The translations under genes were made by a program, and so were the position numbers. Below the pieces are notes generated by a model that searched no databases, was not told where the DNA came from, and worked only from the letters and a program-made list of their open reading frames with translations. From Bacteroidota bacterium (lineage in GTDB: Bacteria; Bacteroidota; Bacteroidia; Chitinophagales; Chitinophagaceae), in assembly GCA_018267545.1 (NCBI GenBank), contig JAFDYG010000213.1, forward strand, positions 1 through 41,482: a stretch of DNA of 41,482 nucleotides. The letters are read 5' to 3'. Positions within the stretch are counted from its first letter, which is position 1. Every line of letters starts with the position of its first letter. Below, piece after piece: positions 16,225-24,725 of the stretch.

Positions 16225-17661
16225 TCAGTCTCTATAATTAAGGGCGGGTTTTCGGTCCCCAAGCAAAGCCTTGTACTGATACTCGCCCTTATCTTTTTTA
16301 AATTCCTCCTTCGCCCGCGCCACCAGCTCGGAACTCCTAAAACAATCCATCGCCGTCAACGCCATCACCTTCGCCGCCACCATCATTCCCTTGATGCCAA
16401 TTTCCGTCCCCCCGCAAGCCGTCGCCTGCCAACTATGCGCCGGCGTCCCCGGCACCCAGGTAGCCGCGCGTAACCCAACCGTCGGCACGGTATAACTCAC
16501 ATCGCCCACATCCGTCGACCCTCCCCCCGCATCCTGCACTTCCTTCAACGGTTGAACCATCCCCGCTGTCTCCAACGCCGGCGCCTTAAACGTAAACGAA
16601 GACTGCAGCTTCCGCGCAAATTCCATCTCCGCCGGCGTATACGAAACCCCTCCAACCCGCTTCAAATTCCTCTGCATAGCCTCCGCCAGCGTCTTATTCA
16701 ACAACAAATCGTGCGTACCGCCAATGATCTCATAGTCAACCGTCGTCTGCGTCCCCAACGCAGCTCCATCCGCTGCTTTTGCCACCCAATCGAAAATCCG
16801 CACTACCTCTTCCTTCTTGGGATGACGAACATAGTAATAGACTTCCGCAAAATCCGGCACCACATTCGGCGCCTTGCCGCCATTGGTAATGACATAGTGC
16901 AGCCGGGTCTCCTCGGGAATATGCTCCCGCATCAGATTCACCATATAATCCATTGCCTCCACTCCGTCGAGCGCCGACCGCCCCTTGTCCGGAGCCATGG
17001 CCGCATGCGCCGCAAGTCCATGAAACCGGAACTTGGCAGACTTATTGGCAAGCGCACTCGTAAACGTCACCGCATTATCCGCATCGGGATGCCAGTGTAC
17101 CACCACATCCACGTCGTTGAACAACCCCGCCCGCACCATATAGACCTTCCCCGAACCGCCTTCTTCAGCCGGACAACCGTAAACGCGGATAGTCCCCTGG
17201 AACTTATGTTGGGCAATCAGCTGCTTGATCTCGATCCCAGCCGCCACCGACGCCGTTCCAAAAAGATGATGCCCACAGCCATGACCGGCATTCTTCCCTT
17301 CGATAACAGCCTTCTCCGGCGTAGCCTGCTGCGCCAAACCCGGCAGCGCGTCGAATTCCGCCAGTATCCCGATCACCGGACTGCCCGAACCATAGCTCGC
17401 CACAAAGGCCGTAGGAATGTCAGCTACCCCGGACCGAACGACAAATCCATTATCCGTCAGCGTCTTCTGCAACAAAGCGGAGCTCTTAGTTTCCTTATAG
17501 CCCACCTCGGCATAATCCCAGATCTGAAGGGCTATCTTTTTATACTCGTCGTAATGTGATTGGATGCCGTCGATGACCTTGGCACGTATGCTCGTATCCC
17601 CAGGCTGGGCGTGCAATGCAAGCGCAAACGCCAGAAAAGAAAAGGAAAAAATCACTTTCAT
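16225..17661 (-). CDS. Secreted M20-family amidohydrolase, AbgB-like
   Basis: A 478-residue metal-dependent amidohydrolase with an N-terminal signal peptide (about residues 1-19, ending LHA-QP). M20/D motifs are GKNAGHGCGHHLFGTASVAAG (metal His and Cys region, split at about residues 126-146), CPAEEGGSGKVYM (about 163-175) and GSTDVGDVSYTVPTVGL near 390. The best match in memory is the B subunit of p-aminobenzoyl-glutamate hydrolase, but those are cytosolic, so the secreted form may hydrolyse other N-acyl amino acids or dipeptides. It is 35 nt behind the methyltransferase gene and converges with the M28 peptidase. Confidence 0.85.
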   Translation of the reverse strand: MKVIFSFSFLAFALALHAQPGDTSIRAKVIDGIQSHYDEYKKIALQIWDYAEVGYKETKSSALLQKTLTDNGFVVRSGVADIPTAFVASYGSGSPVIGILAEFDALPGLAQQATPEKAVIEGKNAGHGCGHHLFGTASVAAGIEIKQLIAQHKFQGTIRVYGCPAEEGGSGKVYMVRAGLFNDVDVVVHWHPDADNAVTFTSALANKSAKFRFHGLAAHAAMAPDKGRSALDGVEAMDYMVNLMREHIPEETRLHYVITNGGKAPNVVPDFAEVYYYVRHPKKEEVVRIFDWVAKAADGAALGTQTTVDYEIIGGTHDLLLNKTLAEAMQRNLKRVGGVSYTPAEMEFARKLQSSFTFKAPALETAGMVQPLKEVQDAGGGSTDVGDVSYTVPTVGLRAATWVPGTPAHSWQATACGGTEIGIKGMMVAAKVMALTAMDCFRSSELVARAKEEFKKDKGEYQYKALLGDRKPALNYRD

Positions 17662-17696
17662 ATCGTAGTAGTGTTGGTACTACAATATAAAGAAAA

Positions 17697-18353
17697 TTAT
17701 ACCGCCTTATAACACTCGACATAAATGGAATTCTCGCTGCGCTGAGACAGGTCGATCGTTCCTGCCTGCTCCGGCGTCATCGTCGTCTCCCCGGCCTTTA
17801 ACAGCTGAATCCGGTTCAGCCCATTCTGCTCCAGCAAAAGGACAATGGTCTCCCGGTTCAACACAATCCCCCCATGCATATTGGGACTCAACAGGAACTT
17901 CAATTTTTCTTTAAAAGTAAACTCGGTAGTTCCGAAAGGAATGCTCTTGGAGAGTTCGATTGTGTTCTTATGTTGCAGATAGTCGTTCACACACTCGTTG
18001 AAATCGAAGAAGGACAGCCGTATCACACCCCCCGGCTTCAGGACCCGCTTCATCTCCGAGATAAACCGGTTCAGCTGCTGGTGACTAAGACACCAGCCGA
18101 TCAGGTGCGAGCTATAGATGACGTCCACCGAGTTGTCGGGATAACGCAGGTTCAGCACATCCCCACGCTGGATGACTCGCTTATTCTCCTTGATCGTCTT
18201 TATAAATCCCAGCTGATCGCCGTTTAGAAAGGATGTTTTCTGTAAGAATCGCAGCGCGAACCAGGGCAGCTGCGCCATAAACAAGGATGGAGTATTGTCT
18301 ACATTGACGAAATCGGGTAGAAGGGTCTGACCACAGCCAAGGTGCAATTTCAT
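17697..18353 (-). CDS. Class I SAM-dependent methyltransferase
   Basis: A 218-residue cytosolic protein of the Methyltransf_11 type. The SAM-binding glycine motif is at the very start (LHLGCGQTLLPDFVNVD), motif II is RGDVLNLRYPDNSVDVIYSS (about residues 62-81), and the post-motif RVLKPGGVIRLSFFDF (about 104-119) is typical. The start is well placed because motif I lies at residue 3-8. The short N-terminus and predicted-SAM-methyltransferase style resemble enzymes of surface-polysaccharide clusters, but no such cluster is nearby. It lies 30 nt after argH in the same direction; a role in arginine synthesis is unlikely. Confidence 0.82.
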   Translation of the reverse strand: MKLHLGCGQTLLPDFVNVDNTPSLFMAQLPWFALRFLQKTSFLNGDQLGFIKTIKENKRVIQRGDVLNLRYPDNSVDVIYSSHLIGWCLSHQQLNRFISEMKRVLKPGGVIRLSFFDFNECVNDYLQHKNTIELSKSIPFGTTEFTFKEKLKFLLSPNMHGGIVLNRETIVLLLEQNGLNRIQLLKAGETTMTPEQAGTIDLSQRSENSIYVECYKAV

Positions 18354-18383
18354 GCTACAGGTGTTATTTCATTTGCACTAAAG

Positions 18384-19694
18384 TTATGCAAATTTCCCTA
18401 ACACTTTCTCCATCTCGGCCCGAATCCCTTCATTCCCCAGATTCCCCAGGCTTCCCAGGTGCGTATGATGAAGCTGCTTTTTATAGTCGAAATTGAACTC
18501 CCCTTTCTCGATCTCATTACCCACCTGCCGGTACGCCTCGCGGAACGAGACGCCCTTATTCACCAGCTCATTGACGGCCTCCACACTAAAGAGATATTTG
18601 TATTTCTCGTCCTCCAGGATGCCGTCCTTGATCTGGATATTCGAAAGCATCAGCCTCGTCATCTGCAGACAAGCCTTGACTTCCTCGATGGCCGGGAAGA
18701 GTATTTCCTTCGTCAGCTGCAGGTCCCGGTGATAGCCCGAAGGCAGGTTATTGATCAGCAAGGTCAGCTCGTTCGGAGTCGCCTGGATCCGGTTGCACTT
18801 AGCCCGTATCAGCTCGAAAACGTCCGGATTCTTCTTGTGCGGCATGATGCTGCTCCCCGTCGTTAGCTCGGAAGGGAAGGAGATAAATCCAAAGTTCTGA
18901 TTGATGTAAAGACAGCAGTCCATCGCCAGACGGCTGAGCGTCGCCGCCACCGTCGCCAAACCCATCGCCACGATCTTCTCCGTCTTCCCCCGGCTCATCT
19001 GGGCATAGACCGAATTATAGTTCAAAGTCCCAAAACCCATCAGCCGGGTCGTCATCTCCCTTTCCAGCGGAAATGAAGACCCATAGCCCGCTCCACTGCC
19101 CAAAGGATTCTTATCCGCCACCTTCCAGGCCGCCGCCAGCACCTCCAGGTCGTCTACAAGGCTCTCCGCATAGGCGCCAAACCAAAGACCAAAAGAGGAC
19201 GGCATCGCAATCTGCAGATGCGTGTACCCAGGCAGCAGCTTGTCCTTGTATTGTTCACTAGAGCGTACTAATAACTCAAATAGTTCTTTGACCTCTTCTT
19301 TCACGGCTTGCACCTGCGCCCGCAGATATAACTTAATGTCAACCGCAACCTGGTCATTCCGGCTGCGTCCGCTATGTATCTTCTTCCCAGCCTCCCCGAT
19401 ACGCTTTGTCAATAAGTATTCTACTTGTGAATGCACGTCTTCGATCCCCTCCTCGATCACAAACCCGCCGGCCCGAATCTCCGCCAGAATATTATTCAAT
19501 TCGCGGTGGATCGACACCATGTCCTCCTTCGAAAGCAATCCCACAGAAGCCAGCATCTCCGTATGCGCCAAAGAACCCAATACGTCGTATTCGGCCAGCA
19601 GCACGTCGAATTCCTTATCCCGCCCGACCGTAAATGTCTCGATCAGGGCCGAAGTACTCGTACTTTCTTTGCTCCAAAGTTTGTTCCCGCTCAT
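18384..19694 (-). CDS. argH: Argininosuccinate lyase
   Basis: A 436-residue enzyme of the fumarase/aspartase superfamily that splits argininosuccinate into arginine and fumarate, the last step of arginine synthesis. The superfamily signature GSSIMPHKKNPD (about residues 282-293) is intact, as is the SGRSRNDQVAVD segment (about 108-119) and the GYTHLQIAMP segment (about 155-164) carrying the catalytic His. The beginning WSKESTSTSALIETFTVGRD is shorter than in Escherichia coli ArgH. The start codon is one base after the argE stop, so it is tightly linked to the operon. Confidence 0.96.
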   Translation of the reverse strand: MSGNKLWSKESTSTSALIETFTVGRDKEFDVLLAEYDVLGSLAHTEMLASVGLLSKEDMVSIHRELNNILAEIRAGGFVIEEGIEDVHSQVEYLLTKRIGEAGKKIHSGRSRNDQVAVDIKLYLRAQVQAVKEEVKELFELLVRSSEQYKDKLLPGYTHLQIAMPSSFGLWFGAYAESLVDDLEVLAAAWKVADKNPLGSGAGYGSSFPLEREMTTRLMGFGTLNYNSVYAQMSRGKTEKIVAMGLATVAATLSRLAMDCCLYINQNFGFISFPSELTTGSSIMPHKKNPDVFELIRAKCNRIQATPNELTLLINNLPSGYHRDLQLTKEILFPAIEEVKACLQMTRLMLSNIQIKDGILEDEKYKYLFSVEAVNELVNKGVSFREAYRQVGNEIEKGEFNFDYKKQLHHTHLGSLGNLGNEGIRAEMEKVLGKFA

Positions 19695-19695
19695 A

Positions 19696-20805
19696 TTAGT
19701 CGATATATTCTTTAATCCGCGCTCCTGCCTTTACAGGCTCGAGCACGGGTCTTAATAAATCAATGTACCCTTGTATACCCTGACCGATCTCTTCTAAAAA
19801 GATAAATTCATCCGCGGTATGACTCCTTGCCGAATCCCCCGGACCCGTCTTGAGCGCCGGAAACGGCATCAGCGCTTTATCCGAGGTGGTCGGGCTGCCG
19901 TAACAGGTCCGGCCCATATTTACCCCCGACAGCACGATCGGATGGTCCAGTGCAATCCCCGAGGAACGCATCCGCAGACTCCGCGGAGTAACTTCACATT
20001 CCACATTTTCGCGAATGATCCCCAGCAGCTCCTCGAAAGTATACAGCTCGTTGACCCGCACATCCACCACAAAATGGCACTGAGAAGGCACCACGTTGTG
20101 CGCCTTGTTATCCGTGTCGATGACAGTGACGCTCATCTTGACCGGCCCCAGCAGATTCGAAACCTTCGGCGCACGCCAGGTGCTGAACCATTCGATATCG
20201 CGGAGAGCCTTATAGATCGAATTTTCACCTTCGTCACGAGCCGCATGTCCGGCCTTGCCATAGCTGGTACAATCCAAAACCAGCAGTCCCTTCTCCGCTA
20301 CAGCCAGCTGCATCTTGGTCGGCTCTCCAACGATGGCCCAATCCACTTTCCCTAGTACCGGTATCAACAGCTCGATGCCATTGTGCCCGGAGATTTCTTC
20401 CTCGGCGCTCAACGCGAGCATGAGGTTATGGGATAGCCCCTCCCGCTCATTATAATACAAAAAAGTAGCAATCAATGAAACCAAACAGCCTCCCGCATCA
20501 TTGCTCCCCAGTCCGTACAGCTTCCCGTCCTGGACCAATGGCGCAAACGGATCGAGCGTATAAGCCTTGTTCGGCTTTACCGTATCATGATGAGAATTGA
20601 GCAGAATCGTAGGCTTCGAAGGGTCGAAGTGCTTGGACTTAGCCCAGATATTATTTTGCAGTCTGTTGACCTGCACGCCTCGCGACGAAAGAAATCCTGC
20701 AAGGATCTCCGCGGTCTTCTCTTCCTCCTTACTAAAAGAAGGCGTGGCGATCAGCTGCTTCAGCAGATCGATCGCATCGCCTTCAAGTATTTGGATAGTA
20801 CTCAT
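19696..20805 (-). CDS. argE: ArgE-like M20 deacylase, probably acting on N-acyl-citrulline
   Basis: A 369-residue M20 metallohydrolase. Metal-site motifs are LNSHHDTVKP (about residues 70-79), GSNDAGGCL (about 98-106) and the catalytic Glu in SAEEEISGHNG (about 131-141). In pathways with acyl-ornithine carbamoyltransferase, the deacylase removes the acyl group after carbamoylation, giving citrulline, rather than making ornithine. Its place after argF' and argB fits this. The usual length of about 350-380 residues is kept. It overlaps argB by 4 nt and ends one base before argH. The acyl group (acetyl or succinyl) is not decided by the sequence. Confidence 0.85.
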   Translation of the reverse strand: MSTIQILEGDAIDLLKQLIATPSFSKEEEKTAEILAGFLSSRGVQVNRLQNNIWAKSKHFDPSKPTILLNSHHDTVKPNKAYTLDPFAPLVQDGKLYGLGSNDAGGCLVSLIATFLYYNEREGLSHNLMLALSAEEEISGHNGIELLIPVLGKVDWAIVGEPTKMQLAVAEKGLLVLDCTSYGKAGHAARDEGENSIYKALRDIEWFSTWRAPKVSNLLGPVKMSVTVIDTDNKAHNVVPSQCHFVVDVRVNELYTFEELLGIIRENVECEVTPRSLRMRSSGIALDHPIVLSGVNMGRTCYGSPTTSDKALMPFPALKTGPGDSARSHTADEFIFLEEIGQGIQGYIDLLRPVLEPVKAGARIKEYID

Positions 20806-21581
20806 GTTGTTATAGTTGTTCCCGAGACACCGGTGAGCAACAAAGATAACTCTTCGGCCTTGCCGATAATCACCTTCTTAACCCCGCTCCGAAGAGCCGC
20901 AAACGCATTGTCCAGCTTGGGGATCATACCGGCGAAAATGGCGCCGCTGGCCTTTAATTCTTCATAGTAGGCAGGATTGATACTACGGATGACCGAACTT
21001 TCGTCTGAGGCATCCTGCAGCACCCCGCTCTTCTCGAAGGAATAGACCAGGGTCACCTCGAACCCGGCGCTAAGCCCCCTGGCCAGCTCCTGCGCGATAG
21101 TGTCTGCGTTGGTATTGAGCAGCTGCCCCTTTCCGTCATGCGTAATAGGCGCAAAAACGATCGGCTTATCCAGCATCAGCAAGCTCGTCAGCAGACTGGT
21201 ATTGACCGCGTCCACATCCCCGACGTATCCATAGTCGATCGATGCGTGCGTCCGCTTGTGCGAGAGGATGGCATTCCCATCCGCCCCTGTCAGCCCGATA
21301 GCCGGACACCCAAACGCCTGCAGCTGAGCGACGATATTCTTGTTGATGGTCCCGGCGTAAACCATCGTCACGATCTTCAAGGTCTCTGCGTCGGTGATAC
21401 GGCGGCCGTCGACCATCTGCTGCTGGACGCCAAGCCCCTCGGCAACCTTGGTGGCCAGCTTCCCGCCGCCATGTACCAGGATTTTCTTCCCCGGAACAGC
21501 GGCAAAACTCTCCAGGAACGCAGCAAGCCGCCCTTCGTCATCGATAATGTTCCCGCCTATTTTTACAATTGAAAGCTGCAT
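20802..21581 (-). CDS. argB: Acetylglutamate kinase (or N-acylglutamate kinase)
   Basis: A 259-residue amino-acid kinase that phosphorylates the gamma-carboxyl of N-acylglutamate. Motifs include VKIGGNIIDD (residues 5-14), LVHGGGKLA (about 36-44), GLTGADGN (about 97-104) and LNTNADTIAQELA (about 155-167). The start at 21581 (MQLSIVKIGGN) puts the glycine motif at residue 8; a longer reading adds 19 residues with no family match. It begins 5 nt after argF' and overlaps argE by ATGA. If the operon runs on succinyl intermediates, this would be an N-succinylglutamate kinase. Confidence 0.92.
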   Translation of the reverse strand: MQLSIVKIGGNIIDDEGRLAAFLESFAAVPGKKILVHGGGKLATKVAEGLGVQQQMVDGRRITDAETLKIVTMVYAGTINKNIVAQLQAFGCPAIGLTGADGNAILSHKRTHASIDYGYVGDVDAVNTSLLTSLLMLDKPIVFAPITHDGKGQLLNTNADTIAQELARGLSAGFEVTLVYSFEKSGVLQDASDESSVIRSINPAYYEELKASGAIFAGMIPKLDNAFAALRSGVKKVIIGKAEELSLLLTGVSGTTITT

Positions 21582-21586
21582 ATGAT

Positions 21587-22552
21587 TTATTTCGAAGTGC
21601 CGCGAAGCAAATCGGCGAGTACGGCCTGCGCCGCCCAAACCCTGTTCGAAGCTTCCTGCGTCACAATGCTGTTCGGCCCGTCCAGGATTTCGTCGCTCAG
21701 CTCCACGTTCCGGCGCACCGGCAGACAGTGCATGACCTTCGCATTATTGGTAGCCTTTAGCTTTTCGCTCGTCAGCATCCACTCCGGGTCATTGGTATAG
21801 ATCTTACCATAGTCGTTGTACGTGCTCCAGTTCTTTACATAGACAAAGTCCGCGTCTTTCAACGCCTCGTCCTGATTGTGCGTGATCGTAGCGCCGGGAG
21901 TAAACTTCGGATCCAGCTCATAATCCTCCGGATGCGTGATCACGAAATCAGCCTTCCCCCAAGCCGTTACCCACTGCGAGAAGCTATTAGCCACAGCCTG
22001 CGGCAGCGCCTTTACGTGCGGCGCCCAGGTAAGCACGATCTTGGGCTTGCGCGCCGGAGCTTTACCCAACACCTCATTAATAGTGATAATATCGGTCAAG
22101 CTCTGCAGCGGATGCAGCGTCCCACTTTCCAAACTCACCACCGGAATCCCGGAATATTTAATAAATTGATTAATGTACAGCTCACTATAATCCTCCTCCT
22201 TGTTCTTCAACGAAGGAAAAGTGCGAATACAAAGTATATCGAAGTAATTCCCCATGATCGGAGCCGCATCCTTGACGTGCTCCACCTTATTCCCGCTCAT
22301 GATAGCCTCCTCTTCGAACTCGAGAGCCCAGCCCTCCTTGTCCACATTGAAGACGATGGGCTCCGCACCCAGATTCTGAGCAGCGATCTGTGTCGAAAGA
22401 CGGGTACGCATGCTGGGATTCAAAAACAACATACCGATACGCTTGTTAGCGCCGAGACTCTTGTCTTTAAAAGGATCGGCCTTGTAGGCGAGCGCCGACT
22501 TAACCAGGCCGTCGATGTCAGGCACATCGTGAGCGGAGATAAAATTTTTCAT
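21587..22552 (-). CDS. argF': N-acyl-L-ornithine carbamoyltransferase (AOTCase/SOTCase)
   Basis: A 321-residue transcarbamylase of the acetyl/succinyl-ornithine branch. The carbamoyl-phosphate motif is NPSMRTRLS (residues 45-53; ordinary OTCases have S-x-R-T-R-x-S/T). The branch-specific NVDKEGWALEF (69-79) and HCLPVRRNVELSD near the C-terminus are present. V90, just before E91-H92, seems to align with the residue that sets acyl specificity: Glu92 in Xanthomonas AOTCase, Pro90 in Bacteroides fragilis SOTCase. A small residue there favours succinylornithine. This alignment is from memory. I chose the ATG at 22552; the open frame extends about 177 codons further upstream, but only inside argD. 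Confidence 0.9.
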   Translation of the reverse strand: MKNFISAHDVPDIDGLVKSALAYKADPFKDKSLGANKRIGMLFLNPSMRTRLSTQIAAQNLGAEPIVFNVDKEGWALEFEEEAIMSGNKVEHVKDAAPIMGNYFDILCIRTFPSLKNKEEDYSELYINQFIKYSGIPVVSLESGTLHPLQSLTDIITINEVLGKAPARKPKIVLTWAPHVKALPQAVANSFSQWVTAWGKADFVITHPEDYELDPKFTPGATITHNQDEALKDADFVYVKNWSTYNDYGKIYTNDPEWMLTSEKLKATNNAKVMHCLPVRRNVELSDEILDGPNSIVTQEASNRVWAAQAVLADLLRGTSK

Positions 22553-22560
22553 TGTTATTA

Positions 22561-23721
22561 CTATTTGACGGCTTTTGCTGCCGATTCCATCATATGTATT
22601 TCTTCCTGCAAAGACTCCAGGAACTGATCCGCATCTTTCTTCCGTAAAGCCAGCGAAGGCAGCAGCCGGATCGTATTCGGCTTGGCTTCCCCCGTAAAGA
22701 TGCGTTGTTCGAAAAGCAGGTTTTTCTTCAGGTCCTTCAGATTGTCGGGCAGGTCGAATCCGATCATCAAACCCTTCCCCCGGACCTTTTGCAGCTGCCG
22801 GATACCCTTCAGCTGTGTCATAAGATAGCTGCCGACCTCGGCAGCATTGGCCATCAGGTTCTCCTGCTCCATTACTTCCAATACGGCCAGGGCCGCAGCG
22901 CAGGCCAGGTGGTTGCCGCCAAAGGTAGTCCCCAGCATCCCGTACTTGGGCTGGAGATGAGGAGCGATGATGATACCCGCCACTGGAAAGCCATTGCCCA
23001 TGCCCTTGGCCATGGTATAGATATCGGCATCCACGCCAGCATGGTCGTGGGAGAAGAACTTCCCGCTCCGGCCATAACCGCACTGTACGCTGTCGGCGAT
23101 AAACACCGCCCCATATTCCTTACAAAGCCTGCTGATAGCTTGTAGGAAAGAAGCCGAAGCTTCCCGTATCCCGCCGACACCCTGGATGCCTTCTACGATA
23201 ACCGAAGAGATGGAGTCTCCCTGGGCCTTGAAACATTCTTCAAGAGCCGCCTCGTCGTTAAAAGGCAGGAAGATGACATTGTCCGTTTGATTGACCGGCG
23301 CGACGATGGCAGGATTGTCCGTAACGGCTACCGCCAGGGACGTCCGGCCATGAAAAGACTTGGAGAAGGCAACTACCTTCTTGCGGCCGTTGTGAAACGA
23401 AGCCAGCTTCAGTGCATTTTCGTTTGCTTCGGCGCCGGAATTGCAAAGGAACAGCTGATAATCGGGCTTGCCTGAGATCTTGCCGAGCTTTTCCGCCAGC
23501 TCTTCTTGCAATGGAATATGAATCGAGTTCGAATAAAAACCTACTTTATTAAGCTGCTCCGTAAGCCGCTTTACATAGTGCGGATGAGTATGACCGATCG
23601 AAATTACGGCATGACCGCCATAGAGGTCGAGGTATTGTTGTCCTTCGTCATCCCAAACATAAGAGCCTTTGGCCTTGACGATAGTAATGTCGTTCAGCGG
23701 GTAAACATCGAATAATTTCAT
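22561..23721 (-). CDS. argD: Acetylornithine aminotransferase (class III, PLP)
   Basis: A 386-residue class III aminotransferase that converts N-acylglutamate semialdehyde to N-acylornithine with glutamate as donor. Seen motifs are the opening VKAKGSYVWDDEGQQYLDLYGGHAV region, FLCNSGAEANENALKLA (about residues 90-106), FIADSVQCGYGRSGKF (about 208-223) and the PLP lysine in TMAKGMGNGFPVAG (about 236-249, Lys about 239). D-S-V-Q-C replaces the more common D-E-V-Q-T/S, a substitution worth noting. It sits between argC (11 nt) and argF' (8 nt). Confidence 0.93.
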   Translation of the reverse strand: MKLFDVYPLNDITIVKAKGSYVWDDEGQQYLDLYGGHAVISIGHTHPHYVKRLTEQLNKVGFYSNSIHIPLQEELAEKLGKISGKPDYQLFLCNSGAEANENALKLASFHNGRKKVVAFSKSFHGRTSLAVAVTDNPAIVAPVNQTDNVIFLPFNDEAALEECFKAQGDSISSVIVEGIQGVGGIREASASFLQAISRLCKEYGAVFIADSVQCGYGRSGKFFSHDHAGVDADIYTMAKGMGNGFPVAGIIIAPHLQPKYGMLGTTFGGNHLACAAALAVLEVMEQENLMANAAEVGSYLMTQLKGIRQLQKVRGKGLMIGFDLPDNLKDLKKNLLFEQRIFTGEAKPNTIRLLPSLALRKKDADQFLESLQEEIHMMESAAKAVK

Positions 23722-23732
23722 ATAAAGTAGTT

Positions 23733-24722
23733 TTAAAACGCGTTTGCCTTGAGATGCAAACCCGTGGTTTCTTCAAATCCGAAAAGGAGGTTCATATTTT
23801 GGACAGCCTGACCCGCAGCGCCTTTCAGCAGATTGTCGATGGCGGAATGCACCACCAGCTGCGACCCTACCTGCTCCAGCTGGATCAAACACTTGTTGGT
23901 GTTGACCACCTGCTTGAGCGCAATGGGTTTTCGGCTGACGATCGTAAAGGGATGGCCTTGGTAAAAGTCTTCATAAAGCGCCAGCACTTCCTCCGCACTC
24001 TTCTCGATCTTCAGTTGTGAAGAGATGAAGATGCCGCGTGTGAAATCTCCGCGCCAGGGAGTGAAATGAACAGCCGCACCCGAAGGCTGCAGTTGTTGTA
24101 ACGACTGCCCCACTTCCTTCATATGCTGATGGGTGAGCGACTTATACGCTTGTATATTATTCGCCCTCCACGAGAAATGACCAGTGGAAGACAGCGCCTG
24201 CCCCGCTCCCGTAGAGCCAGTAATCCCGGTAGAATATACATCTCCCAGAAGACCTGCCTTCGCCAGCGGAAGCAGACCCAGCTGAATTGCCGTCGCAAAG
24301 CAGCCCGGATTGGCGATGCCGTGAGCCGAACGAATCTCCTCGCGATTCAGTTCCGGAAGACCGTAAATAAAAGGATGACCATTCACCTGCAAGCGGGTTC
24401 CGTTTGTATGCAAACGATAGTCCTGCGAAAGATCGATGATCAGCACGCCATCCAACGCCGCTCCCGATTCATCCAGAAATTTCTTCGCCTCCCCATGCCC
24501 CACGCACAAAAACACTACGTCCACGTCACCATGCCACTGCTCGTCGAATTTCAGCTCCGTATCGCCCAGCAGGTCCTCATGGACCTCATAAACGGCCTTA
24601 CCCGCATTACTCTTACTATGAATAAACTTGATATCTACGCCCGGGTGATTGATCAACAGCCGGATCATTTCTCCGCCTGTATAACCGGCACCCCCAATAA
24701 TGCCTGCTCTTATCTGTCTCAT
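23733..24722 (-). CDS. argC: N-acetyl-gamma-glutamyl-phosphate reductase
   Basis: A 329-residue NADPH-dependent reductase making N-acylglutamate semialdehyde. The Rossmann motif GIIGGAGYTGGEMIRLLINH is at residues 8-27. The catalytic Cys lies in IANPGCFATAIQLGLLPL (about residues 138-155), and HFTPWRGDFTRGI (about 217-229) carries the conserved His/Pro region. The length suits the short ArgC class. It begins 3 nt after argG and is followed 11 nt later by argD. Confidence 0.95.
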   Translation of the reverse strand: MRQIRAGIIGGAGYTGGEMIRLLINHPGVDIKFIHSKSNAGKAVYEVHEDLLGDTELKFDEQWHGDVDVVFLCVGHGEAKKFLDESGAALDGVLIIDLSQDYRLHTNGTRLQVNGHPFIYGLPELNREEIRSAHGIANPGCFATAIQLGLLPLAKAGLLGDVYSTGITGSTGAGQALSSTGHFSWRANNIQAYKSLTHQHMKEVGQSLQQLQPSGAAVHFTPWRGDFTRGIFISSQLKIEKSAEEVLALYEDFYQGHPFTIVSRKPIALKQVVNTNKCLIQLEQVGSQLVVHSAIDNLLKGAAGQAVQNMNLLFGFEETTGLHLKANAF

Positions 24723-24725
24723 AAC

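Noticed and set aside
22553-23083. Long in-frame N-terminal extension of the carbamoyltransferase
   Set aside because: The extension lies wholly inside argD in another frame, and the family starts at MKNFISAHD. The ATG at 22552 gives the expected length.
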